Below are positions 7,548 through 18,311 of a DNA stretch of 64,000 nucleotides, in pieces. Numbering within the stretch: the first letter of the stretch is position 1; each line of letters opens with the position of its first letter. Origin of the DNA: Streptomyces violaceoruber (GTDB taxonomy: Bacteria; Actinomycetota; Actinomycetes; Streptomycetales; Streptomycetaceae); contig JODI01000028.1 of assembly GCA_000720805.1 (NCBI GenBank), positions 39,371 through 103,370 of the forward strand, given 5' to 3'. The translations under genes were made by a program, and so were the position numbers. The notes under the pieces were generated by a model. The model ran no database searches and was not told where the DNA came from. It saw only the letters and a program-made list of their open reading frames with translations.

Positions 7548-8189
7548 GTGACCGCGGAGACTTCTCAGACGCTCGATCGGGGCCTCAAGGTCCTCAAGCT
7601 GCTGGCCGACACGGACCACGGGCTGACCGTCACCGAACTTTCCCACAAACTGGGCGTGAACCGGACCGTCGTGTACCGGTTGCTCGCCACACTGGAGCAG
7701 CACGCGCTCGTACGGCGTGACCTGGGCGGACGGGCCAGGGTCGGGCTCGGCGTACTGCGGCTGGGACGCCAGGTGCACCCCCTGGTGCGGGAGGCCGCGC
7801 TGCCGGCGTTGCGGTCCCTGGCCGAGGACATCGGAGCGACGGCCCACCTGACCCTGGTCGACGGGGCGGAGGCGCTGGCCGTGGCGGTCGTCGAGCCCAC
7901 GTGGACGGAGTACCACGTCGCCTACCGGGCCGGGTTCCGGCATCCGTTGGACCGGGGGGCCGCCGGACGGGCGATCCTCGCCGCGCGCCAACAGATGGTG
8001 GCGGAGCCGGGATACACCTTGACGCACGGGGAGTTGGAAGCCGGGGCGTGCGGGGCGGCGGCTCCGCTGGTCGGCGTCACGGGGGTCGAGGGCAGTGTGG
8101 GGGTCGTGATGCTGGCGGACGCGGTGCCGGAGCGGGTCGGGCCGCGGGTGTTGGACGCGGCGCGGGAGGTCGCGGAGGCGCTGCGCTGA
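7548..8189 (+). CDS. IclR-family transcriptional regulator
   Basis: 213 residues. The N-terminal winged helix-turn-helix reads LTVTELSHKLGVNRTVVYRLLATLEQH, followed by an IclR effector-binding domain containing HLTLVDGAEALAVAVVEP and GFRHPLDRGAAGRAIL. These proteins bind small organic ligands and repress or activate catabolic operons. I chose the GTG at 7548 because AAGGAG at 7534-7539 is eight bases upstream. A GTG at 7539 overlaps that site. The gene stands alone, so its target is not evident. Confidence 0.9.
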   Translation: MTAETSQTLDRGLKVLKLLADTDHGLTVTELSHKLGVNRTVVYRLLATLEQHALVRRDLGGRARVGLGVLRLGRQVHPLVREAALPALRSLAEDIGATAHLTLVDGAEALAVAVVEPTWTEYHVAYRAGFRHPLDRGAAGRAILAARQQMVAEPGYTLTHGELEAGACGAAAPLVGVTGVEGSVGVVMLADAVPERVGPRVLDAAREVAEALR

Positions 8190-8252
8190 CGTTCGGGTGT
8201 CGTTCGGCTGAGGTTCGTGAGCGGGCGCGGATTGCGGGGCGCGGGGCGGGAG

Positions 8253-8275
8253 GCCCTGGGCGCAGGGCCCAGGGC
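8253..8275. terminator. Hairpin after the IclR gene
   Basis: GCCCTGGGC at 8253-8261 pairs perfectly with 8267-8275 over a 5-base loop. A second inverted repeat GTGGGT/ACCCAC follows at about 8299-8317. Confidence 0.5.
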
Positions 8276-8375
8276 AGAGGCTTTCCGCCAGGGGGCGTGG
8301 GTGCCCGCGACCCACGCCGTCAGCCCCGCGCGACCTGCCCCTGGCCGGAACCCGCCCCCGCGTTAGATTGATCTC

Positions 8376-9167
8376 GTGCTCTCTCGTCTCTCGCGCCCCA
8401 GGGCCGTCGCCGTCTGTGCTCTGCCCGTCGTGGCTCTGATCGCCACGGCGGTCTTCGCGCCGCTGCCGTTCTCGCTCACGCAGCCCGGCCTGACGGCGAA
8501 CGTGCTCGGTGACAACAAGGGCACCCCGGTGATCACGATCTCCGGTGCGCCGACCCGCGACACCAAGGGCCAGCTGCGGATGACGACCATCGAGGCGACC
8601 AACCCGGACACCCGCGTCTCGCTCGGCGACGTGATCGACAGCTGGTTCCGCACCGACCAGGCGGTCATGCCCCGCGACGCGGTCTACCCGAGCGGGCAGA
8701 GCGTCAAGGAGATCGAGCAGCACAACACCGAGGCGATGACGCAGTCCCAGGACGCCGCGACCCGGGCCGCGCTGAAGTACCTGAATCTCAGCGACAAGAA
8801 GGTCAAGGTCACGCTGAAGCTCGCCGACGTCGGCGGCCCCAGCGCCGGTCTCCTCTTCACCCTCGGCATCATCGACAAGCTGGGCGGCGACGGCAGCGGC
8901 GGCGACCTCACGGGTGGCCGCACCATCGCCGGTACCGGAACCATCGACGCCGACGGCGACGTGGGCGCGGTCGGGGGAGTGGCCCTGAAGACCCAGGCGG
9001 CCCATCGGGACGGGGCGGCCGTCTTCCTGGTGCCCGAGGCGGAGTGCTCCGACGCGAAGGCCGAGCTGCCGAAGGGGTTGCGGCTGATTCCCGTGACCAC
9101 GCTGAAGAGCGCCGTGAGCTCGCTGACCGCGCTGGCGAGCGGGAAGGGGTCCGTCCCCGCCTGCTAG
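8376..9167 (+). CDS. Secreted/membrane-anchored Lon-like (S16) serine protease
   Basis: 263 residues. An N-terminal hydrophobic segment (about 10-32) acts as signal anchor. The C-terminal half is a Lon proteolytic domain with the Ser-Lys dyad: Ser156 in GGPSAGLLF and Lys205 in GGVALKTQAA, next to GTGTIDADGDVGAVGG. The ATPase domain of Lon is missing. The PDZ-containing relatives (YlbL type) are usually about 340-370 residues, so this one is a short form with little room for a PDZ domain. Its role is probably quality control outside the membrane. The GTG start at 8376 is six bases after a TAGATT box, so it is probably leaderless. The stop lies in a 10-bp tandem repeat. Confidence 0.86.
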   Translation: MLSRLSRPRAVAVCALPVVALIATAVFAPLPFSLTQPGLTANVLGDNKGTPVITISGAPTRDTKGQLRMTTIEATNPDTRVSLGDVIDSWFRTDQAVMPRDAVYPSGQSVKEIEQHNTEAMTQSQDAATRAALKYLNLSDKKVKVTLKLADVGGPSAGLLFTLGIIDKLGGDGSGGDLTGGRTIAGTGTIDADGDVGAVGGVALKTQAAHRDGAAVFLVPEAECSDAKAELPKGLRLIPVTTLKSAVSSLTALASGKGSVPAC

Positions 9168-9228
9168 GACCTGCTAGGACCTGCTAGGACCGGCTAGGAC
9201 GGCTAGGACGGCTAGGACCGGCTAGGAC
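9161..9228. repeat. Seven 9-10 bp tandem repeats carrying two convergent stop codons
   Basis: The unit CTGCTAGGAC repeats three times exactly, then continues as CGGCTAGGAC and GGCTAGGAC variants to 9228. The protease on the plus strand stops at TAG 9165-9167, and the small minus-strand gene stops at 9214-9212. Both stops lie within the repeat. Confidence 0.93.
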
Positions 9229-9460
9229 CGGGGACGAGCGCCGGCTTCGGGGTCGCGAGACGCAGGCCCACTTCTACGAGGGTCCAGCCCAGGCGGGTAC
9301 GGAGGCCGGGCGTCGGCGCGGCGGGGTCGGGGAGGCGGGGAGCGTGGGCGTGGGCCCGGGTCTGCGCCCGGGCTTGAGCGCCCAGGCGGTACGCCTCCGC
9401 TTCGGCGCGGAGTTCGGCGGTGCGGAAATGGTGCTGGGCGAGATGGGCGTCGGGGTTCAT
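9212..9460 (-). CDS. Small hypothetical protein in operon with ArsR-type regulator
   Basis: 82 residues beginning MNPDAHLAQHHFRTAELRAE. The amphipathic Ala/Glu/Arg-rich N-terminal helix is followed by a His/Ala/Pro-rich linker and RTRLGWTLVEVGLRLA, one short hydrophobic helix. The ATG at 9460-9458 overlaps the TGA of the regulator gene (ATGA overlap), so translation is coupled. It resembles the tiny proteins that follow ArsR-like regulators in Streptomyces. Function unknown. The last codons are repeat-derived. Confidence 0.68.
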   Translation of the reverse strand: MNPDAHLAQHHFRTAELRAEAEAYRLGAQARAQTRAHAHAPRLPDPAAPTPGLRTRLGWTLVEVGLRLATPKPALVPGPSRS

Positions 9461-10059
9461 CGGGTGGCTTCTCCGTCCTTGGTGATCGGGAAGGCGTGCG
9501 TGTGGATGCGTACGAGCTCGGCGTCCGGGGCGTCCGCCGCGGGCAGGTCGCGGTAGCTCTCGATGACGGCATGCAGCTTCTCGATGAGTTCGCGAGCGAG
9601 TTCCGGTGTGAGCCGGAGGTTCATGTCGCTCATGTCGCTGCCGTGCGCCCATTGCTCGGGCCAGGTGTGCCGGTTGCCGAGCCAGGTGGACAGTTCCCGG
9701 GTGTGCTTGGTCGCGATCTCGTGCATGACCATGTCGATGGCGCCGCGCACGCTGGGGTTGGCGTCCACGAACAGGGCGTCGTCGAACATCAGCCCCTCAT
9801 GGGCGGCCTTCCACCAGCGCTCCCGGCCCTTGCCGTGCTCCGGGGCGTCCACCACGAAGCCGTGTGCCGCCAGCTGACGCAGGTGGTAGCTGGTGGCGCC
9901 GCTCGACTCGCCCAGCCGCTCGGCGAGTTGGGACGCGGTGGCGGGGCCGCCGAAGCGCAGGGCGTCCAGCAGCTGCATGCGCAGCGGGTGGGCGAGGCCG
10001 CGCAGGGAGCGGGCGTCGAGGTGATGGATCCGGCGTTCTTCGGGCTGGGGCTCGGGCAT
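9457..10059 (-). CDS. ArsR-type winged-helix transcriptional regulator
   Basis: 200 residues. The winged helix at about 15-85 reads LRGLAHPLRMQLLDALRFGG, then TASQLAERLGESSGATSYHLRQLAAHGFV, an HTH_20/ArsR-type fold. No metal-binding Cys cluster is visible, so metal sensing is unlikely. The C-terminal helical half probably mediates dimerisation or ligand binding. The ATG at 10059 is preceded by TATCTT seven bases upstream, consistent with a leaderless transcript. An array of TTGCAA sites lies just beyond, probably its own operator. The downstream partner is an 82-residue protein. Confidence 0.88.
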   Translation of the reverse strand: MPEPQPEERRIHHLDARSLRGLAHPLRMQLLDALRFGGPATASQLAERLGESSGATSYHLRQLAAHGFVVDAPEHGKGRERWWKAAHEGLMFDDALFVDANPSVRGAIDMVMHEIATKHTRELSTWLGNRHTWPEQWAHGSDMSDMNLRLTPELARELIEKLHAVIESYRDLPAADAPDAELVRIHTHAFPITKDGEATR

Positions 10060-10076
10060 GCGTACAAAGATAGTGT

Positions 10077-10124
10077 TGCAAAACTTCCTTTGCAACGGGC
10101 TTTTTGCATCAACTTCTTTGCAAG
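10077..10124. promoter_or_regulatory. TTGCAA operator cluster upstream of the ArsR-type gene
   Basis: Four TTGCAA/TTGCAT hexamers start at 10077, 10090, 10104 and 10119. They form two similar half-arrays, TTGCAA-AGAAGT-TGATGCAA and TTGCAA-AGGAAG-TTTTGCAA on the minus strand. Each hexamer is itself palindromic. The array covers the region just upstream of the ArsR-type promoter and also includes the stop of the neighbouring permease gene (10111-10109). Confidence 0.7.
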
Positions 10125-10933
10125 CCCTCGCCACCCGACTCCAACCCCCGGGGTCGCAGCAGCAGTTCGGCGAGCGAGGCGAGCCAGTCCAGCAGCAGAG
10201 CGAGGGAGACGGTGAGGACCGAGCCGAGCACCAGCACGGGCATGCGCTGACTGGTGATGCCGGTGGCGATGAGGACGCCCAGGCCGCCGCCTCCGCCGAA
10301 GGCCGCCAGGGTCGCCGTACCCACGTCGAGGACCAGGGCCGTACGGACACCGGCGAGGATCAGGGGGACCGCCAGGGGCAGTTCGACTCGCCTGAGCACG
10401 TCCCACGGTGACATGCCGATGCCGCGCGCCGCCTCCAGCAGCGTCGGGTCGTTCGCCTTCAGGCCCGCGATCGTGTTCGACAGGACCGGGAGGGCGGCGT
10501 AGAGGGTGATGCCGATCAGGGGCGCCTTCAGGCCGGGGCCGAGCCAGATCACCAACAGCGCCAGCAGGCCGATCGCCGGGGTCGCCCGGCCCATGTGGGC
10601 GAACGCCATCGTCACCGGGGTCACCCTCCGGCAGGCCTGGCGGGTCAGCAGGATCCCCAGCGGGATCGCGAGGACGAGGACGAAGAACGTCGAGACCGCC
10701 GTGAGTTCGATCTGCCGCCACAGCGCCTTCGTTACCTGGCCGTTCGACAGCGCGTGCTCGGAGAGCGGGTCGAGGTCGGCCTGCCGGAACCACAGCCAGG
10801 TCGCCAGCAGCACCGCCACCAGCGCCGCGGGCAGGAACGTCAGCTTCTGCCAGGTGACGCGCGGCCTCAGCCGGCTCGGGGGCGGCGGAACTCCGTCGGC
10901 CTCCTCGCGCTCGTCGAGCCGGGGACTGCTCAC
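10109..10933 (-). CDS. Osmoprotectant (glycine betaine-type) ABC transporter permease
   Basis: 274 residues with about six membrane helices. The EAA loop region reads GLKANDPTLLEAARGIGMSP, followed by DVLRRVELPLAVPLILAGVR, characteristic of ProW/OpuCB permeases. The GTG start at 10933 overlaps the stop of the ATPase gene by four bases (GTGA), so it is translationally coupled. Third gene of a permease-ATPase-permease operon. In related operons a substrate-binding lipoprotein usually follows; here the gene ends inside the operator of an unrelated regulator. Confidence 0.9.
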   Translation of the reverse strand: MSSPRLDEREEADGVPPPPSRLRPRVTWQKLTFLPAALVAVLLATWLWFRQADLDPLSEHALSNGQVTKALWRQIELTAVSTFFVLVLAIPLGILLTRQACRRVTPVTMAFAHMGRATPAIGLLALLVIWLGPGLKAPLIGITLYAALPVLSNTIAGLKANDPTLLEAARGIGMSPWDVLRRVELPLAVPLILAGVRTALVLDVGTATLAAFGGGGGLGVLIATGITSQRMPVLVLGSVLTVSLALLLDWLASLAELLLRPRGLESGGEGLQRS

Positions 10934-12190
10934 GCCTTCGGCTCCCCTCCGACGCCCTCCTGCTCGGCGTGCGTCTGCGCGGCCCGCAGTTCCTCCAGGT
11001 CGTGCCGGTGGGCCCGCGCCTCCAGCCGGTCGGCCTCCAGCAGTTCGTGCACGGAGTTCACCAGCGTCTCCACATCGACCACTCCCGTGTACTCGCCGCG
11101 CCCCCCGGTCACCGCCACCCGCCCCGCGCTGTCCGTGAGCACCGCCTCCAGCGCGTCCCGCACAGTCGCCTCCCGGGTCACCGTGTCGCTCACCAGCGTC
11201 CCGGCGCGCGCCAGCGACCCCTTGGCACGCATCAGGTCCCCGCGCCGGAGCCACTTGTAGGGCCGGCCGCGCTTGTCGAGCAGCAGGATCTCGTTGGTGA
11301 GGCTGGCGCGGAGCTTGCTGAAGATGTCCTGGAGGGGGGCGTCGACGGTGACCGTCGGACAGTCGGAGATCTCGACGTCCCGTACGCGGGTGAGGTCGAG
11401 CCGCTTGAGCGCGGCGCCCGCGCCCACGAACCCGGCCACGAAGTCGTCCGCCGGGTGGGTGAGGATCGCCTCCGGGGTGTCGAACTGGGCGATGTGCGAC
11501 CGCTCCCGCAGGACCGCGATCCGGTCGCCCAGCTTGATCGCCTCGTCGAAGTCGTCGGTGGCGAGGACGATCGTCTTGCGCAACCGGTGCTGGAGCCGGA
11601 CCAACTCGTCCTGGAGGTGGTCCCGGGTGACCGGGTCGACCGCGCCGAACGGCTCGTCCATGAGCAGCACCGGGGGATCGGCGGCCAGTGCCCGGGCCAT
11701 CGCCACCCGTTGCCGCCGGCCGCCGGACAGCTCGCCGGGATAGCGGCCGCGGAACTCGCCGGGGTCGAGCCCGACGAGGTCGAGCATCTCCTCGACCCGC
11801 TCCCGGATCCGCGCCCTCGGCCAGCCGGTCATCCTCGGTACGAGGGCGATGTTCTGGGCGACGGTCATGTGCGGGAAGAGACCGGATGCCTGGACGACGT
11901 ACCCGATCTCGCGGCGCAGCCGGACCGGATCCATGTGGGTGACGTCCTCGCCGTTGATCCGGATGCGACCACCGGACGGCTCGATCAACCTGTTGATCAT
12001 CTTGAGCGTCGTCGACTTGCCGCAGCCCGACGGGCCGACGAAGACGACGACCTCGCCCCCCTTGAGCTCCAAGGTGACGTTGTCGACGGCGGGAGCGGCG
12101 CTTCCCGGATACCGCTTGGTGAGGTGATCCAACTCGATGGACGCACCGAACGCGGCCGCACCAGCCGCCCCCGCCGCCGATGCCCCTGCC

Positions 12191-12198
<8 letters not shown>
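10930..12198 (-). CDS. Osmoprotectant ABC transporter ATP-binding protein with CBS pair
   Basis: 422 residues, similar to ProV/OpuCA. Walker A is GPSGCGKST (about 55-63), the signature is LSGGRRQRVAMARAL, Walker B is VLLMDEPFGAVD, and the D-loop is normal. The C-terminal third is a CBS-domain pair (VRDALEAVLTDS, then VAVTGGRGEYTGVVDVETL) that senses ionic strength or nucleotides in relatives. Two oddities: the signature continues with RR instead of QQ, and the H-loop His is replaced by Asp215 (ATDDFDEA rather than THDxxEA). The GTG start overlaps the upstream permease by eight bases. The N-terminus is Ala/Gly-rich. Confidence 0.93.
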
Positions 12199-14619
<2,421 letters not shown>

Positions 14620-16038
14620 TCACCCCTTCGCGTCCATCGCCGGCACGTCCGCCACGGACGGCTCGCCCAGCTCCGCCAGCGCAGCCCGGGCCGTCCGCGC
14701 GTGCACCGGGGAGAAGTACGGGTTGATCCGCAGCGCCTCCTGCAGATGCCTGCGGGCCGGCCCGTACCGCTGCAGCCCCCGCTCGATCATGCCCCGGTGG
14801 TAGGCGTACGGAGCACTCCGTACGCCGCCTCCCTTCGCCTGGTCCGTCGCCACCGTCGCGAACCGCAGCGCCTCCTCGTCCCGCCCCGCCCGGTGCAGCG
14901 CCCACCCCAGCGCGTCGGCCACGGCGATCCCCGGCTGCCGGTCCCACTCGGCCCGCAGCCGCCGTACGGCGACGGACGCATCCCCGTGGTCCGCCTCGAA
15001 CTGCCCGAGCACCAGCTCCTCGTCCGCTCCGCCCTCGGCGGCGACGCGCACCCGCGCCCGCAGCAGGTCGTACCGCACCCGGGCGGCCTGTCCGAACCCC
15101 AGCGACTCGTACAACTCGCCCAGCTCCAGCGCGTACTGCGGACACGGCTGCTCGGCGAGCGCGACCCGGTAGGCGTTCAGCGCCTCCGTCGTCCGGCCCA
15201 GCGCCGCCAGCACCCGGCCCTGCCCGGCCTGCGCGGCCCGCTGGTCGGGATCGAGCCGCACCGCCTCCCGGAAGTACCGCAGCGCGTCCTCCCGCTCGCC
15301 GCGCTCCCAGGCCAGCTGCCCGGACCGCTCCAGATAGGCCGCCCGCTCGGCCGGCGCCCGGGCTCCCGCCGCCGCGTCGGACAACGCGGCCGCCGCGTCC
15401 TCCCGCCGGCCCCGGTCCCGGTAGACGGCCGCGGCCCGCGCCAGCACGTCCGGCCCGGAGCGCAGTTTCATCAGCCGGTCCAGCGCGTCGCCGGCCGCCT
15501 GCTGGTCGCCGAGGCCGGTGTAGGCGTCGATCAGCAGCGGATACGTCGTCCAGCGCCGGGGCCGCGCCGCCCGGGCCGCCTCCGCCCAGGCCTTCGCCGC
15601 CCGGAAGTCCCGGCGCGCGTTCGCCAGGGCCGCCAGCCCGCCGAGCGCCTCCGCGTTCCCCTTCCCGCGCACCTTCAACGACGTACGCAGCGCGGCCTCG
15701 GCCCTCGGGTAGTAGGCGGGGTCCGCCGCCCGCCGCCCCTGCTCCACATAGGCCGTCCCCAGCACCGCCCACGACCCGGAGTCCTCGGGGTGCGCCCGCA
15801 CCCGGGCCTCACGCTCACCGATCAACGCCGCCAGACCGGGCAGGGCGGCCGGCACCCCGGCGACGACCGCCCTGTGCGCCTGCGCCCCCGGTGCCGGAGC
15901 GGGCGCCCGGGTATGGGTCCGCTCCGGGGGCAGCAGCATCAGCGCCCCGCCGAGCACGGCACACCCGGCGACCGAGGCGATCAGCAGCCGTCCGCCGGCG
16001 CCCCGGACCGGCGCGGGAGCCTCCTCGTCGTTCTCCAT
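14620..16038 (-). CDS. TPR-repeat protein with N-terminal membrane anchor
   Basis: 472 residues. One hydrophobic segment near residues 18-38 (LLIASVAGCAVLGGALMLL) follows a short acidic N-terminus, then a disordered Pro/Ala linker. The remainder is a series of degenerate 34-residue tetratricopeptide repeats, e.g. GQLAWERGEREDALRYFREA and RGMIERGLQRYGPARRHL. A Cys inside the membrane segment might suggest a lipobox, but the flanking residues fit poorly. Probably an extracytoplasmic protein-interaction scaffold. I use the ATG at 16038; no clear ribosome site is visible. Confidence 0.8.
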   Translation of the reverse strand: MENDEEAPAPVRGAGGRLLIASVAGCAVLGGALMLLPPERTHTRAPAPAPGAQAHRAVVAGVPAALPGLAALIGEREARVRAHPEDSGSWAVLGTAYVEQGRRAADPAYYPRAEAALRTSLKVRGKGNAEALGGLAALANARRDFRAAKAWAEAARAARPRRWTTYPLLIDAYTGLGDQQAAGDALDRLMKLRSGPDVLARAAAVYRDRGRREDAAAALSDAAAGARAPAERAAYLERSGQLAWERGEREDALRYFREAVRLDPDQRAAQAGQGRVLAALGRTTEALNAYRVALAEQPCPQYALELGELYESLGFGQAARVRYDLLRARVRVAAEGGADEELVLGQFEADHGDASVAVRRLRAEWDRQPGIAVADALGWALHRAGRDEEALRFATVATDQAKGGGVRSAPYAYHRGMIERGLQRYGPARRHLQEALRINPYFSPVHARTARAALAELGEPSVADVPAMDAKG

Positions 16039-16136
16039 GGCGCTCACTGTGCGGCAGCACGACGAGCGCATAACGGCTTGGCGCAGCTGCCGCAATCGGG
16101 GTTCACACCGATGGCCCCCGGTGCGAACCTGTGATC

Positions 16137-17546
16137 ATGAGCCGTATCGAAGCGCCCCGCGACGAAGACACAGCAGCGACCGGCACCCTCCTCGGCCGCC
16201 TGCGGGGCGGTCTGCCGGCTGACGCCGTCCTCACCGACCCGGACGTCACGGCCTCCTACGCCAACGACATGGCGAGCTTCTGCCCGGCCGGCACCCCGGC
16301 GGTGGTCGTGCTGCCGCGCACCGTCGAACAGGTCCAGCACGTCATGCGCACCGCCACCGAGCTGCGCGTCCCGGTGGTCCCGCAGGGCGCCCGCACGGGC
16401 CTGTCGGGCGCGGCCAACGCCTCCGACGGCTGCATCGTGCTGTCCCTGATCAAGATGGACCGGATCCTGGAGATCAACCCGGTCGACCGCATCGCCGTCG
16501 TCGAACCGGGCGTCATCAACGCGACCCTCTCCCGAGCGGTCGGCGAACACGGCCTCTGCTACCCGCCGGACCCCTCCAGCTGGGAGATGTGCACCATCGG
16601 CGGCAACATCGGCACCGCGTCCGGCGGCCTGTGCTGCGTGAAGTACGGGGTGACGGCCGAGTACGTCCTCGGCCTCGACGTCGTCCTGGCCGACGGGCGG
16701 CTGATGTCCACCGGCCGCCGTACGGCGAAGGGCGTCGCCGGATACGACCTCACCCGCCTCTTCGTCGGCTCCGAGGGCTCGCTCGGCATCGTCGTCAAGG
16801 CGACCCTGGCCCTCAGGCCCCAGCCGCCCGAGCAGCTGGTGCTGGCGGCCGAGTTCCCGTCCGGGGCCGCCGCCTGCGACGCCGTGTGCCGGATCATGGC
16901 GGGCGGACACGTGCCGTCCCTCCTCGAACTGATGGACCGTACGACGGTGAAGGCCGTCAACGACCTCGCGCACATGGGACTCCCGGAGAGCACGGAAGCC
17001 CTGCTGCTGGCCGCCTTCGACACCGCCGACCCGGCCGCCGACCTCGCCGCCCTCGGCGCGCTGTGCGAGGCCGCCGGCGCCACCCAGGTCGTCCCGGCCG
17101 ACGACGCGGCCGAGTCCGAACTGCTCCTCCAGGCACGACGTCTGTCCCTCACGGCGCTCGACGCGGTCAAGGGCACCACGATGATCGACGACGTGTGCGT
17201 GCCCCGCTCCAAGCTCGCCGAGATGCTCGAAGGAACCGAGCGGATCGCCGAAAAATACCAGCTCACCATCGGTGTCGTCGCCCACGCCGGCGACGGCAAC
17301 ACCCATCCCACCGTCTGCTTCGACGCGTCGGACCCCGACGAGTCCCGGCGCGCCCGTGAGTCCTTCGACGAGATCATGGCGCTCGGCCTGGAACTCGGCG
17401 GCACGATCACCGGGGAGCACGGCGTGGGCGTCCTGAAGAAGGAGTGGCTGGCGCGCGAGATCGGGCCGGTCGGGGTGGAGATGCAGCAGCAGATCAAACA
17501 GGTATTCGACCCGCTGGGCATCCTCAACCCCGGCAAGCTCTTCTGA
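16137..17546 (+). CDS. FAD-linked oxidase, GlcD/D-lactate dehydrogenase type
   Basis: 469 residues. An N-terminal FAD-binding PCMH domain with PVVPQGARTGLSGAA and IGGNIGTASGGLCCVKYG is followed by an FAD-oxidase C-terminal domain with HAGDGNTHPTVCFD and GTITGEHGVGVLKKEWL. These are signatures of glycolate oxidase subunit GlcD and D-2-hydroxyacid dehydrogenases. It would oxidise a 2-hydroxyacid to the 2-oxoacid. No GlcE/GlcF-like Fe-S partner is adjacent, so it probably works as a single-chain enzyme. The ATG at 16137 is preferred; an in-frame GTG two codons earlier is possible. Confidence 0.9.
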   Translation: MSRIEAPRDEDTAATGTLLGRLRGGLPADAVLTDPDVTASYANDMASFCPAGTPAVVVLPRTVEQVQHVMRTATELRVPVVPQGARTGLSGAANASDGCIVLSLIKMDRILEINPVDRIAVVEPGVINATLSRAVGEHGLCYPPDPSSWEMCTIGGNIGTASGGLCCVKYGVTAEYVLGLDVVLADGRLMSTGRRTAKGVAGYDLTRLFVGSEGSLGIVVKATLALRPQPPEQLVLAAEFPSGAAACDAVCRIMAGGHVPSLLELMDRTTVKAVNDLAHMGLPESTEALLLAAFDTADPAADLAALGALCEAAGATQVVPADDAAESELLLQARRLSLTALDAVKGTTMIDDVCVPRSKLAEMLEGTERIAEKYQLTIGVVAHAGDGNTHPTVCFDASDPDESRRARESFDEIMALGLELGGTITGEHGVGVLKKEWLAREIGPVGVEMQQQIKQVFDPLGILNPGKLF

Positions 17547-17557
17547 ATCCCGGTTCC

Positions 17558-17613
17558 GAACCCGCGTGGTGCTGAACCCGCGTGGTGCTGAACCCGCGTG
17601 GTGCTGAACCCGC
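17558..17613. repeat. Three and a half 16-bp tandem repeats after the FAD oxidase gene
   Basis: GAACCCGCGTGGTGCT is repeated exactly at 17558, 17574 and 17590, and half a copy follows. It begins 12 bases after the stop codon and ends just before the convergent ssgG stop. Confidence 0.95.
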
Positions 17614-17625
17614 CCTCCGGCAGGG

Positions 17626-18039
17626 TCACCGGGCGAGCAATTGATCGAGCGCGTCGCCGATGCCTATCTGCTCGCCCTCGGTCCCCGGGGGCACCGCCCG
17701 CAACGTGCGCTCCAGCCAGGCGGACACCTGGGCGGCGGGGGCCTCCAGGAGGGCGTCCCCGGCAGGTGAACTCAGCGCCATCAGCACGACACCGCGGCCG
17801 TCCACCTTGGCCGGCCACGCCCGCACGTCCCCGTCCCCGCACGCCCGGAACACCCCCTCCACCAGCAGTTCGCGGGCGAACGTCCAGTTCACCGGGTGGT
17901 CGGAGGTGATGTGGAAGGTGACGTGCACGGCGTACGGGTCGTCGGAGCGGTAGCTCAGCCGGGCCGGGACCGGGAAGCTGCGCTCCGGGGACAGGATGAG
18001 TCTGAGCTCCAGTTCGCGCTCGACAACGGTGTGGTGCAT
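17626..18039 (-). CDS. ssgG: SsgA-like sporulation/septation protein, probably SsgG
   Basis: 137 residues, the full length for the SALP family found only in sporulating actinomycetes. Family landmarks are DDPYAVHVTFHI, WTFARELLVEGVF, GDGDVRAWP and ALSSPAGDALLEAPA. SALPs position peptidoglycan synthases and the SsgB-FtsZ machinery at sporulation septa. The SsgG assignment rests on gene neighbourhood (near hpd, as I recall for SCO2924) and so is less certain than the family call. The ATG at 18039 is preceded by GAGAGGAC. Confidence 0.85.
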   Translation of the reverse strand: MHHTVVERELELRLILSPERSFPVPARLSYRSDDPYAVHVTFHITSDHPVNWTFARELLVEGVFRACGDGDVRAWPAKVDGRGVVLMALSSPAGDALLEAPAAQVSAWLERTLRAVPPGTEGEQIGIGDALDQLLAR

Positions 18040-18311
18040 GGCGGGGGTCCTCTCTCGCGCCGTCTCGGACCACGGGCCGGCCCGTCGTGGCGGGTCCGGC
18101 CTGGGTCCGTGGTGGTTCCGTGGTGGTTCCGTACGAGGGAGAGGGGGAGAGGGCGCGAGCATTACGCGGGTTCGGCGAATCTTTTTCCGGCAGGGCGTCG
18201 GCGGGCCCTTCTCAAAAGTGTGGGTCCGGCGGGACTGGCGGTGGGGGTTGCGTCGGTCTGATAGATGTGGAGGCCCTCATTTGGCCCCCGAGCAGATTCC
18301 GGACGACGGAC

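Noticed and set aside
9457..10059. ArsR-type protein as a metal sensor
   Set aside because: No Cys cluster or other recognisable metal site. The fold alone does not imply metal binding.
18087..18311. Upstream extension of the first RDD protein
   Set aside because: The 75 extra codons read as promoter-like sequence without conserved residues. The DUF2510 motif begins just after the ATG at 18312.
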